From assembly GCF_006569185.2 (NCBI RefSeq), contig NZ_VIGC02000005.1:1-64000 (forward strand): a stretch of DNA of 64,000 bases. Direction: 5' to 3'. The DNA comes from Litorilinea aerophila. GTDB taxonomy: Bacteria; Chloroflexota; Anaerolineae; Caldilineales; Caldilineaceae. The notes beneath the pieces were generated by a model. That model saw only the letters and a list, made by a program, of their open reading frames with translations, was not told the DNA's origin and ran no database searches. This document shows positions 16,671 through 25,700 of this stretch, one piece after another; the first letter of the stretch is position 1, and each line of letters opens with the position of its first letter. Position numbers and translations under genes: made by a program.

Positions 16671-17576
16671 ATGACAACTTCGTTGGAATCCAGTCCAGAA
16701 CGGACCCTGCAGCTCGCCGAACAGGTGGTGGGTACCCCTGTTCGGGCGCGAAAGCAGTTTTCATGGACCATGCTGATGGCCTACGTGCTCTTGAGCCTGG
16801 GCGCGGCGGTGATGATCGTCCCCTTCCTCTGGATGCTTCTCACCAGCCTGAAGCCGGCCACGGAGTTGGTCCAGTTCAGCTTCCTGCCCAAGCAGCCCAC
16901 CCTGGAAAATTATCGCCTGGTGCTGACCACCAGCAGCTTTGGCCGCTGGTACTTCAACAGTCTCCTGATCGCCACCATCAGCACCCTGAGCGTGGCCTTC
17001 TTCGATTCGCTGGTGGGCTACACCCTGAACAAGTTTGAGTTTCCCGGCAAGAACATCATCTTCCTGGGCATCCTGGCCACGCTGATGGTGCCCACGGAGA
17101 TGCTCATCATCCCCTGGTACACCATGAGCGTCCAGTGGGGCTGGCACCAGGGCGCCATGCAGTACTGGGGCATCGTCTTCCCCGGCGTGATCACCGCGGT
17201 GGGCATCTTTCTCATGCGCCAGTTTTTCGACGGCGTCCCCAATGAGCTGCTGGACGCGGCCCGCATGGACGGCCTGCACGAGTTCGGCATCTGGTGGCGG
17301 GTGGCCATGCCCCTGGTCAAGCCGGCCCTGGCCGCGCTCTGCATCTTCAATTTCATCGGCAACTGGAACGCCTACCTCTGGCCCCTGATCATCGCCAGCG
17401 CCCGAGCCTACTACACCCTGCCGGTGGGCCTCAGCTTCTTCCGGGGCGAATCCACCACCCAATGGGAAAAGATCATGACCGGCGCCAGCCTGGCGACCGT
17501 GCCCCTGCTGATCGTCTTCATCATCTTCCAGCGCCAGATCATCAAAGGGATTGCCCTCACCGGGCTGAAGGGTTGA
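16671..17576 (+). CDS. sugar ABC transporter permease (MalG/UgpE type)
   Basis: 301 residues, SD GGAAAG. Six membrane helices beginning WTMLMAYVLLSLGAAVMIVPF, and an EAA loop LLDAARMDGLHEFGIWWRVAMP. The ending IIKGIALTGLKG is typical for MalG-type permeases. One base separates its stop from the lyase gene that follows, so import and lyase are one operon. Confidence 0.9.
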   Translation: MTTSLESSPERTLQLAEQVVGTPVRARKQFSWTMLMAYVLLSLGAAVMIVPFLWMLLTSLKPATELVQFSFLPKQPTLENYRLVLTTSSFGRWYFNSLLIATISTLSVAFFDSLVGYTLNKFEFPGKNIIFLGILATLMVPTEMLIIPWYTMSVQWGWHQGAMQYWGIVFPGVITAVGIFLMRQFFDGVPNELLDAARMDGLHEFGIWWRVAMPLVKPALAALCIFNFIGNWNAYLWPLIIASARAYYTLPVGLSFFRGESTTQWEKIMTGASLATVPLLIVFIIFQRQIIKGIALTGLKG

Positions 17577-17577
17577 G

Positions 17578-19056
17578 ATGTCGTTTCGTTTTCCCCACCC
17601 CACCTACAGCCGGACGGTCCTGCAGCCGGCCTACCGGGACGCCCAGGCGTACCTGTACGGCCCCATGCTGGCCGCCCACGAAGCCCACGCATTGATGCTG
17701 GCCCACTGCCAGATCATCAGTCAGGACAACGCCCGGGCCATCCTCCGGGCTGTGGCCCACCTCCGAGAGCAGCCGGCCGAAGAGCTGGGGTATCAGCCCG
17801 GCGTGGAGGACCTCTTCTTCCGGGTGGAGCAGGCTATCATCCAGGAGGCCGGCGCGGACTTTGGCGGCAACTTGCAACTGGCCCGCAGCCGCAATGACCT
17901 GGGGCAGGCCCTCTTCCGGATGGCCTTCCGGGAACAGCTGCTGGCCCTCTACGACGACACCCTGCGCCTGCGGGAAACGGTGCTCCACCTGGCCCGGCGC
18001 CACCTGCATACCCTCATGCCGGGCTACACCCACACCCAGCCCGCCCAGCCCACCACCTTCGCCCACTACCTGGCCGGCGTCCTGAGCTTTCTGGCCGACG
18101 ACCAGCGACGCCTGGCCGCCGCCTACGCCAGCGTCAACCGGTCCCCCCTGGGCGCTGCCGCCTTCACCGGCACCGGCTTCCCCATCGACCGGCTGGAGGT
18201 GGCCTCGCTGCTGGGCTTCGACGATGTCATCGCCAGCACCCACCACAGCATCGGCGCCGGCGATCACCTGACCGACATGGCCTTTGCCGTCCAGTCCCTG
18301 GCCATCGGCCTGAGCCGGGTCACCCGCGACCTGCTCTTCCTGGCCACCCAGGAGGCCGGCGGGCTGCACATCCACGACAGTTTCATCCAGATCAGCTCCA
18401 TCATGCCCCAGAAACGCAACCCGGTGGTGTTGGAGCATTTGCGCGCCCGCCTCAGCCGGGCCATCGGCGCCGCCCAAACGGTGGCCATCCAGTGTCACAA
18501 CATTCCCTACGGCGATACCCAGGACATCGAGGACGAGATCCTGCCGCCCCTCCAGGAGGCCCTGCAGACCGCCCGGGACTGTGTGAGCCTCTACACCGAC
18601 GTCTTCGCCACCCTGACGCTTCACCAGGAGCATCTGCGCCGGCGGGCCGGGGAAGGTTTCACCACCGCCACCGAACTGGCCGACACCCTGGTGCGGGAGG
18701 CCGGCCTGCCCTTCCGCCTGGCCCACCACGTGGTGGCCACCCTGGTGCAGCGGGCTGTCCAGGATGGGGTCGCTGCCACGGATCTCTCCCTCGACCGGCT
18801 GCAAGAGGCTGCCCGGGAGGTGTTGGGCCGGGAGGTGGCTCTCTCCCAGGAGCAGTTCCAGCAGGCTCTGGATTCAGTTCACTTCGTGGAAGTTCGCAAC
18901 GGCTTGGGCGGCGCCGCGCCCCAGGCGACGGGGACCCTGCTGGATGGGCTGGCCCAGGGGCTGGAGCGGGACAGGGGCTGGCTTTTCACGGCCCGCCACC
19001 GCCTGGCAGAGGCAGATCGCCGTCGCCAGGCCGGGGTGCAGGCGCTGATGGGCTAG
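17578..19056 (+). CDS. argininosuccinate lyase-like enzyme of a catabolic operon
   Basis: 492 residues of the fumarase/aspartase superfamily. The signature loop reads SSIMPQKRNPV (consensus GSSxMPxKxNP; the first Gly is replaced), and the substrate region contains ARSRNDLGQALFRM, GYTHTQPAQPTTFAHY and STHHSIGAGDHLTD. These match argininosuccinate lyase, but its position directly after two sugar-type permeases rather than with argG suggests a different job: beta-elimination of fumarate from an imported succinyl-amino or opine-like compound. True arginine biosynthesis is the alternative. It is the last gene of the operon; the next gene is convergent. Confidence 0.75.
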   Translation: MSFRFPHPTYSRTVLQPAYRDAQAYLYGPMLAAHEAHALMLAHCQIISQDNARAILRAVAHLREQPAEELGYQPGVEDLFFRVEQAIIQEAGADFGGNLQLARSRNDLGQALFRMAFREQLLALYDDTLRLRETVLHLARRHLHTLMPGYTHTQPAQPTTFAHYLAGVLSFLADDQRRLAAAYASVNRSPLGAAAFTGTGFPIDRLEVASLLGFDDVIASTHHSIGAGDHLTDMAFAVQSLAIGLSRVTRDLLFLATQEAGGLHIHDSFIQISSIMPQKRNPVVLEHLRARLSRAIGAAQTVAIQCHNIPYGDTQDIEDEILPPLQEALQTARDCVSLYTDVFATLTLHQEHLRRRAGEGFTTATELADTLVREAGLPFRLAHHVVATLVQRAVQDGVAATDLSLDRLQEAAREVLGREVALSQEQFQQALDSVHFVEVRNGLGGAAPQATGTLLDGLAQGLERDRGWLFTARHRLAEADRRRQAGVQALMG

Positions 19057-19060
19057 GCGA

Positions 19061-19699
19061 CTATTCCCACGCCGGGATCTCCAGCTGCCGGGATAGTGCC
19101 AACATGGCCTCCTGGTACGCTTCCATGGTGGCCTGCACCGATCCCTGCCAGTAGATGGGCTCGCCAATGATCACATCGGCGAAGAAGGGAACGAGGAGGA
19201 AGTCACCCCGGGGCAGGGCCTTGCCCAGCCCGTGCATGAAGACCGGTATGATGGGGACGGACGGGTTGCGCTCCACCAGGCGGGCGATGCCGGTTTTGAA
19301 GCGGCTCAACTGTTCCGGCATGCCCCGGGAACCCTCCGGGAAGATGAGCAAGATCTCCTGATTCTCCAGCGCCTGGCAGAGGGGCGCCAGGGGATCGCTG
19401 CGATGATCCCGTCGCTGGCGGTCAATGGGCAGGATGCGCATGATGTTCAGGCTGAACCAGGCCAGGGCCTTGTTACGCAAGAAATAGTCGGCCGCCGCCA
19501 CCGGCCGCACCCGGTGCAGGACCGACAGGGGCCAAAGCGAGAGCAAGGTCAGGGTGTCCAGGTGGCTGTTGTGATTGGGCGCGACAATGGCCGGCCCCTG
19601 GAGGGGAAGCCGCTCCTTGTTGCGTACGTTGAGCCCGATGATCACCATGATCAGCGGCCGTACGATCAGGAGAAAAAAGAGGGCTTGTAAGAGTCGCAC
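19061..19699 (-). CDS. plsC: 1-acyl-sn-glycerol-3-phosphate acyltransferase (PlsC family)
   Basis: 212 residues with a GTG start (GGAAGG nine bases upstream). An N-terminal membrane anchor (LLQALFFLLIVRPLIMVIIG) precedes the acyltransferase motifs NHNSHLD (HX4D) and FPEGSRG, followed by PIIPVF. It transfers an acyl chain to lysophosphatidic acid at the membrane to give phosphatidic acid. The cdsA gene 40 bp upstream uses that product, so the pair makes CDP-diacylglycerol. Confidence 0.88.
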   Translation of the reverse strand: MRLLQALFFLLIVRPLIMVIIGLNVRNKERLPLQGPAIVAPNHNSHLDTLTLLSLWPLSVLHRVRPVAAADYFLRNKALAWFSLNIMRILPIDRQRRDHRSDPLAPLCQALENQEILLIFPEGSRGMPEQLSRFKTGIARLVERNPSVPIIPVFMHGLGKALPRGDFLLVPFFADVIIGEPIYWQGSVQATMEAYQEAMLALSRQLEIPAWE

Positions 19700-19739
19700 T
19701 GCCAGACCTTCCTTCCCGGGTGGGATCCCCTGGCGCGTG

Positions 19740-20678
19740 TTAGCCGAACCACTGGGTGACGATGTAGAAAAAGAGCGGCGCCGTGTAGACGAAGGCGTCG
19801 ATGCGGTTCATGACGCCGCCACTGCCCGGCGTCATGGTACTCCGATCTTTGAGCTGGAGGTCAGCCTTGATGGCCGAGAGGATCAGATAGCCGATGAACG
19901 CGCCCACGGCGATGAGCACGCCGCTGAGCACCGCCTGCCCGGCGGTGAATGGGGTCATCCAGGGGGCCACTAGCCAGGCCACAGGGATGCTGACCAGGAT
20001 GCTGCCCACCAGGCTGGCCCAGTTGCGGGTTTGGGTGACCTTCAGACTCAGCCGGGGGTGGCGAAAACGCTTGCCGAAGAAGTATTGGGCCGCATAGTTG
20101 AGCTGGGCCAGGGAGACCAGAAATAGAAACAAGCCCAAGCCGTGGCCATTGCCGTGGGTATCGGGTCGAAGCACAGCCAGGTAACCCAAATACCCCAGGC
20201 TGAACACCGTGGTCAAAATGCCCCACCCTAACATGCTCCACGCCCTGAGAAATCCCCGCGTCTCCCCCACGATGACCATGAGCACCGGCAGCACGAGAAA
20301 GACATGCACAGGCACAAACAGGGTAAAGAGCCGCTGCCAATCCATCCCAATTAAAAAAAACTGGATGGGAATGGAGAGGTAGGCCCAAAAGAGGATTCGC
20401 CGATCGGCGCGCCGGGTGGGGGTGATGGACAGATATTCCTTGAGGCCCAGGAAGGCAATAAAGGCCACGTAGAAAAGCAAGATCTTCGGGCTGTAGAGCA
20501 GGGCCAGCAGATAGAAGAGGGCCATACCCCAGAGAAACCGGATCCGCGAGCCGATTTTGGGCAGGTTCTGATTCGGCCGGAACTGCAACAATGCCCCATA
20601 GATCACGGTCGTTAACGCCAGGATCCCCATCACTATCCCGGTGGCCACCGCCAGATCGGAGAGGTCGGCGCCATTCAT
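19740..20678 (-). CDS. cdsA: phosphatidate cytidylyltransferase
   Basis: 312 residues if started at ATG 20678, which is preceded by AAAGGTGG; the frame stays open 126 bp further but that part is not membrane-like or conserved. About eight membrane helices. The C-terminal CdsA signature is recognisable as SAIKADLQLKDRSTMTPGSGGVMNRIDAF, with the Ser/Lys/Asp pattern and the GGVMNRxD core. It makes CDP-diacylglycerol from CTP and phosphatidate for phospholipid synthesis. Probably transcribed with plsC. Confidence 0.85.
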   Translation of the reverse strand: MNGADLSDLAVATGIVMGILALTTVIYGALLQFRPNQNLPKIGSRIRFLWGMALFYLLALLYSPKILLFYVAFIAFLGLKEYLSITPTRRADRRILFWAYLSIPIQFFLIGMDWQRLFTLFVPVHVFLVLPVLMVIVGETRGFLRAWSMLGWGILTTVFSLGYLGYLAVLRPDTHGNGHGLGLFLFLVSLAQLNYAAQYFFGKRFRHPRLSLKVTQTRNWASLVGSILVSIPVAWLVAPWMTPFTAGQAVLSGVLIAVGAFIGYLILSAIKADLQLKDRSTMTPGSGGVMNRIDAFVYTAPLFFYIVTQWFG

Positions 20679-20787
20679 CAACCCCACCACCTTTGCCGTG
20701 AATGTTGAAAGTATGAACGTCGAAGTTGCTGTGAAGATCGGAAATGTAGACCGATGATGTAGGGGTATTGTGACGCAAGAGACCCAT

Positions 20788-21708
20788 TTAGCCAAATCGT
20801 CCATCCAGCCCTGGCGCGTGGTGGATGGAGGCCACCGCGCGCCGGATGGCGTCGGCGCTGAGCTCCTCCAGGGGCAGATAGCGCGCCCCCAGCAGGCGGG
20901 CCAGCTCCCGGGCGGCGCCCACCTTCACGAAGCCCTGCTCACAGTCCAGCACCACCGTCTGCACGGGTAGCCGGGCCAGCATGCGGGCCGCGTCCTGGGG
21001 CGGTGCCCCCACGTTGGCCCGCCCGTCGGTGACCAGCACCAGCAGGGGGCGGAGGGCAACCTGCCGCCGCAGGTAGCGGTCCAGCACGTCCGCCGCCAGG
21101 GTCAGGCCGGCAGTCAACGGCGTCCGGCCGCCGGTGGGCAAGGTGCGCAGCCGCCGTTCGGCCAGCTCCGGCGCGTGGGTGGGCGGGACCAGCAGCTCCG
21201 CCCCCGAACCCCGGAAGGCAATCAGACCCACCCGATCCCGCTTCTGGTAGGCATCCATCAGCAGGCCGAGCACCGCCCCTTTGACGGCCATCATCCGCCG
21301 GCGGGCCGCCATGGAGCCGGACGCATCCACCACGAAGAGCAGGAGGGTGTTATGTCGGGTCTGACGCACCTTGACCCGCAGATCTCCAGGGTGGACGGAA
21401 GGCCACCCGCCGGCCACATGGGGTGTCCGGCCCATCTGGCGCAGGGCTGCAGCCCGCAGGGTGGCCCCCAAAGCCAGGTCCCGGATGGCTCCCCGGGGGC
21501 GCGCGGCCCCCACCCACCGTCCACCTTCGCTAAACCCGCGGACATGGCTGCGGCGCCCACTGGCCACCTGGGTGCTCCGGTGGGCTAAGGGCGCCGTCGC
21601 CCAGAGCTGTCTGTCCTGCCGGATGGTAAAGGGTGGGGAAGGGGTAAAGATCTGCTCCCGATTGCCGGAGCTTTCCGGATTTTCGGCATTTTCCGGCGCC
21701 TCACTCAT
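20788..21708 (-). CDS. VWA-domain protein, chelatase D-like, cobalamin operon
   Basis: 306 residues from ATG 21708, which overlaps the stop of the AAA ATPase gene by 8 bp. The C-terminal two thirds is a von Willebrand A domain with the MIDAS motif DASGSM, the Thr in [10 protein letters not shown] and the Asp in VTDGRANVG. This is the C-terminal half of Mg-chelatase subunit D (BchD/ChlD); the AAA half is absent, and only a basic ~90-residue N-terminal segment remains. With the ChlI-like ATPase and CobN it should form the three-part ATP-dependent cobalt chelatase. Last gene of the 12-gene operon. Confidence 0.85.
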   Translation of the reverse strand: MSEAPENAENPESSGNREQIFTPSPPFTIRQDRQLWATAPLAHRSTQVASGRRSHVRGFSEGGRWVGAARPRGAIRDLALGATLRAAALRQMGRTPHVAGGWPSVHPGDLRVKVRQTRHNTLLLFVVDASGSMAARRRMMAVKGAVLGLLMDAYQKRDRVGLIAFRGSGAELLVPPTHAPELAERRLRTLPTGGRTPLTAGLTLAADVLDRYLRRQVALRPLLVLVTDGRANVGAPPQDAARMLARLPVQTVVLDCEQGFVKVGAARELARLLGARYLPLEELSADAIRRAVASIHHAPGLDGRFG

Positions 21709-22777
21709 CCTCCTGATCGGCGTTGTCCCCGCTCTCCTGCTCCCGGTTGCGGGGGCGGCTGGAGCGTTCCTGGTGCTGCTGGATGAGCTCTTCCAACTCC
21801 TGCTGATCCAGGCCAGGCTCTTCAAAGGGTTGGCGCCGGCGCCGGTGGGGCAACACCAGCCGTGCCGCCCGGCGCACGTCGTCCACCGTCACCTGGGTGC
21901 GGCCTTCCCACGCAGCCAGGGTTTGGGCCGTCTTGTAGAGGGTGATGTCGGCGCGCAGGCCGTCCACCCCGCTGCCCGCGCAGATGTGGGTGATCAGCTC
22001 CAGCAGGCCGTCCGAGAGGGCGACCTGGGGCAACAGGGCCCGGGCGTGGACGATCTTTTGGGCCAGGGCTTCTTCCTCCGCGGCGAATTGCGCGACGAAC
22101 GCGGCCGGGTCGGCTTCGTAGGCGATGCGCCGGCGCACCACCTGGGCCCGGACGGCAGGGTCTGTCGGGCCGGCCACTTCCACGGCCAGTCCGAAGCGAT
22201 CCAGCAGTTGGGGCCGAAGCTCCCCTTCCTCCGGGTTCATGGTGCCAATGAGGACGAAGCGGGCCGGGTGGCAGGCGCTGATCCCCTCCCGCTCCACGGT
22301 GTTGACGCCGGAGGCCGCCGCGTCCAGCAGAAGGTCCACCAGGTGGTCGGGCAACAGGTTGACCTCATCCACGTAGAGGACGCCGCCGTGGGCTCGGGCC
22401 AGCAGGCCCGGTTCGAAGCGTCGGCGACCATGCTGCAGCGCGGCCTCGATGTCCAGCGTGCCCACCACCCGGTCGTCGCTGGCACCCAGGGGCAGCTCCA
22501 CGAAGGGCGCGGCCCCGTTTGCGACGGTTGGCCCGGCCAGGATTTCCACGCCCTGCTCGCTGCGCAGCTCGATCTGGAAGCCATCCTGGCTGGCCGGCGG
22601 TAGGAGCGCGGCCAGGGCCCGGGCCGCGGTGGACTTGGCCGTGCCCTTCTCCCCGCGGATGAGCACGCCGCCGATGGCCGGGTTGACCGCGTTCAGCAGC
22701 AGGGCCAGTTGCATCTCCTCCTGGCCGACCAGGGCGGAAAAGGGGTAGTGGGTTCTCTGTCGTCCGTTCAGTTCCAT
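21701..22777 (-). CDS. ChlI/BchI-like AAA+ ATPase for cobalt chelation
   Basis: 358 residues. Walker [10 protein letters not shown] (42-50), Walker [11 protein letters not shown], arginine-finger region, and the ChlI-specific insertions ([20 protein letters not shown], sensor 1 and RRIAYEADP). In chlorophyll-making organisms this protein drives Mg insertion; here the gene sits 6 bp downstream of cobN inside a B12 operon, so it most likely replaces CobS of the CobNST system. The C-terminal tail is acidic and Gln/Glu-rich. No Mg-chelatase H subunit or bacteriochlorophyll gene is in the window. Confidence 0.88.
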   Translation of the reverse strand: MELNGRQRTHYPFSALVGQEEMQLALLLNAVNPAIGGVLIRGEKGTAKSTAARALAALLPPASQDGFQIELRSEQGVEILAGPTVANGAAPFVELPLGASDDRVVGTLDIEAALQHGRRRFEPGLLARAHGGVLYVDEVNLLPDHLVDLLLDAAASGVNTVEREGISACHPARFVLIGTMNPEEGELRPQLLDRFGLAVEVAGPTDPAVRAQVVRRRIAYEADPAAFVAQFAAEEEALAQKIVHARALLPQVALSDGLLELITHICAGSGVDGLRADITLYKTAQTLAAWEGRTQVTVDDVRRAARLVLPHRRRRQPFEEPGLDQQELEELIQQHQERSSRPRNREQESGDNADQEDE

Positions 22778-22783
22778 GGGTGT

Positions 22784-25700
22784 CTAAGATCGTCCTTCCA
22801 ATACACCATCCATCTCCAGGTAGAGCTCCCGCAGCCGGGCCAGGGTCTCCGGATCCGGCTCGGCCCACATGCCCCGCTGCGCGGCTTCTAGCAGGCGCTC
22901 GCTGATGCTCTTCAGCGCCCATGGGTTGCTCTGGCGGAAGAATTCTTGCATCCGGGGATCCAGGGCATAGGTCTGGGCCGTCTGCTGGTACATCCAGTCG
23001 TCCACCACCTGGGCCGTGGCGTCGTAGCCGAAGAGATATTCCACCGTGGCGGAGAGTTCCAGCGCACCCTTGTAGCCGTGGCGACGGATGCTTTCGATCC
23101 ACTTGGGGTTGACCACCCGGCTGCGGAAGACCCGGTAGGCCTCCTCCTGCAGGCTGCGCACCCGGGCCCGGGCCGGGTCGCTGTTGTCGCCGAAGTAGCT
23201 CTTGGGGTTGCGGCCATTGAGGGCGCGGATGGCCGCAATCATGCCGCCGTGGTACTGGAGATAGTCGTCGCTGTCGAAGATGTCGTGCTCCCGGTTGTCC
23301 TGGTTCTTGACCGCCACCTGTACGCCCTTGAGCAGGGTCGTGAATTCATCCCGCGCGTCGTCGCCGTAGACATCCTGGCCGTAGGCATAGCCGCCCCAGT
23401 GGATGTAGGCCCGGGCGAAGTCACCGACGTCCTGCCAGTTCTGTTCGTGGATCAAGGGCAGGATGCCCGCGCCGTACGCGCCCGGCTTGCTGCCAAAGAC
23501 CCGGTAACTGGCCCGGCGGGCTGCCTCGCCGTCGTCCCGGCCCGCGGCAATCTGGCGGGCCAGGTCGTGGAGAAAGTGCTTGCGCACGAAGTTCTGGTCG
23601 GTGGGCTCATCCAGCTCGGCCACCAGGCGGACGGCCTTGTCCATCAGCGCGATGAGGTGGGGGAAGGCGTCCCGGAAGAAGCCGCTCACCCGCATGAGCA
23701 CGTCGACGCGGGGGCGGCCCAGCTCCGCCAGGGGGATGACCTGGATGTCGGTAATGCGGCGGCTCTCCGGCTGCCAGACGGGGCGCACGCCCAGCAGGGC
23801 GAAGCATTGGGCGATGTCGTCGCCCTGGGTGCGCATGGCGCTGGTGCCCCAGATGCTGATGCCCACCCGCTCGGGCAAGGCGCCTTCCTCCTGGCGGTAG
23901 CGCTCCAGGAGTTCATCGGCCAGCTGCTGGCCCACCCGCCAGGCCGCCTGGCTGGGGATGGCCCGGGGATCCACCGCGTAGAAGTTGCGGCCGGTGGGGA
24001 GGATGTGGGCCATGCCCCGGGTGGGCGCGCCGGCCGGCCCCGCGGGGACGTAGCGGCCATCCAGCGCAGCCAGGATGTGCTCGATCTCGGCGTCGCTCTG
24101 GCGGATCAGGGGAACCAGGGTGTCGCAGATGAAGTGGAGTGCCGCCTGGATGGCGCGGAACGGGGCAGAGGCGTCGGGTCCATTTTCGAAGCTGGCAAAC
24201 GCCTCATCCACCACCCCAGGGATTTGCGCCGGGTCGAAGTGGGCGCGCGCCAACCCCTGGATCAAGGCCAGGCAGAGGCCATCCACCACTTCCACCACAT
24301 CGGCATGGGTAGCGCAGACCCGGGCCTCGCCCTGGCCTTTCTGTGCCACATGCCAGGCACTGGGCAATCGCTGCCCAGGTTTTTGTAACAGCTGGTCCAA
24401 ATCCCAGCCCAGCGCCGCCGCCACGCCGGCCCGCAGGCTGGGCACGTCGCCATTGGGGAGGCGGGTGAGCGCGCGCAGGAGGTGGCAGAGCTGATCGCCC
24501 TCGGGCACGTGGCCCAACACGTGGAGCCCGTCCCGGATCTGGAGGCTGCCCAGCTCGCAGAGGTAGCCGTCGATATCCTCCAGCAGGTGGGCGAAGTCGG
24601 TGGCGTTCATCTCGGCCAGGGTGAGGGGCGTGCCGTCATCGGTGTAGCTGCCGTCCCACTCGTGGGTGTGGTCGCCGTGGTCCACCGTGCGCAGCAGGGT
24701 GGCGATATCCCGGTCCAGGTGGGTGCGCTGCATGAGTTCCCAGATCTGCTGTTGCACCAGGGGAAGCTTGGCGGGGTCCATCTGCTCCACCTGGTAGTAC
24801 TCGTCCACCAGCTGGGTGAGCAGGGCCAGCTCGCCGTAGACGTCGGCGCTGGTCATGGGCGGGATCATGTGGTCCACGATGACCGCGTGGGCCCGGCGCT
24901 TGGCCTGGGCCCCTTCGCCCGGGTTGTTGATGATGAAGGGGTAGATCAGGGGCAGGTCGGCCAGGAAGGCGTCGGGGAAGCACTCCTGGCTCAGGCCGAT
25001 CCCCTTGCCTGGCAGCCATTCCAGGGTGCCGTGTTTGCCCATGTGGACGATGGCATCCGCGCCCCAGCCGCCTTCCGCCTGGGGCGTGGCCAGCCACTTG
25101 TAGAGGGCGTAGTAGTTGTGGGGGGGCGGCAGGTCCGGCGTGTGGTAGATGGCGTCCGGGTCCATGCCGTAGCCCCGGGGCGGCTGGATGGCCACGAAGA
25201 CGTTGCCCAGCTCCAGGCCGGCCAGGGCGATGTGTCCCCCGCGGCTGCCCGGCTCCCGATGGACGTAGGCCTCGCCGGGCGGCTCGTGCCAGCGTTCCTG
25301 CATCCGCGCCCGCTGGGAGGGGGTGAGCTGGTCGAACCAGGCGGCGTAGCGGTCGATGGGTACCCGCCCGGCTGCCCGGGCTAGCTGGCTCTCGGTGAGC
25401 ACGGTCTCGTCGTAGGAGCAGCGGTCGATGAGCTCATGGAGGAGGGTGTCGCCGTCGGGCGGCAGGTTCTCCAGACGATAGCCGGCGGCCTGCATCCGGG
25501 CGAAGAGGCGCATGAGGGACGCCGGGGCATCCAGCCCCACCGCGTTGCCGATGCGGTCGGCCTTGCCGGGGGAATTGGTGAGGACGAAGGCGACCCGCTT
25601 TTGGGCATTGGGCTTGCGGCGCAGGGTGGCCAGGCGGAGGGCCAGCCGAGCCACCGCCTGCACCCGGTCCGGGACGACGCGGTACTTGAGCCGGACGCCC

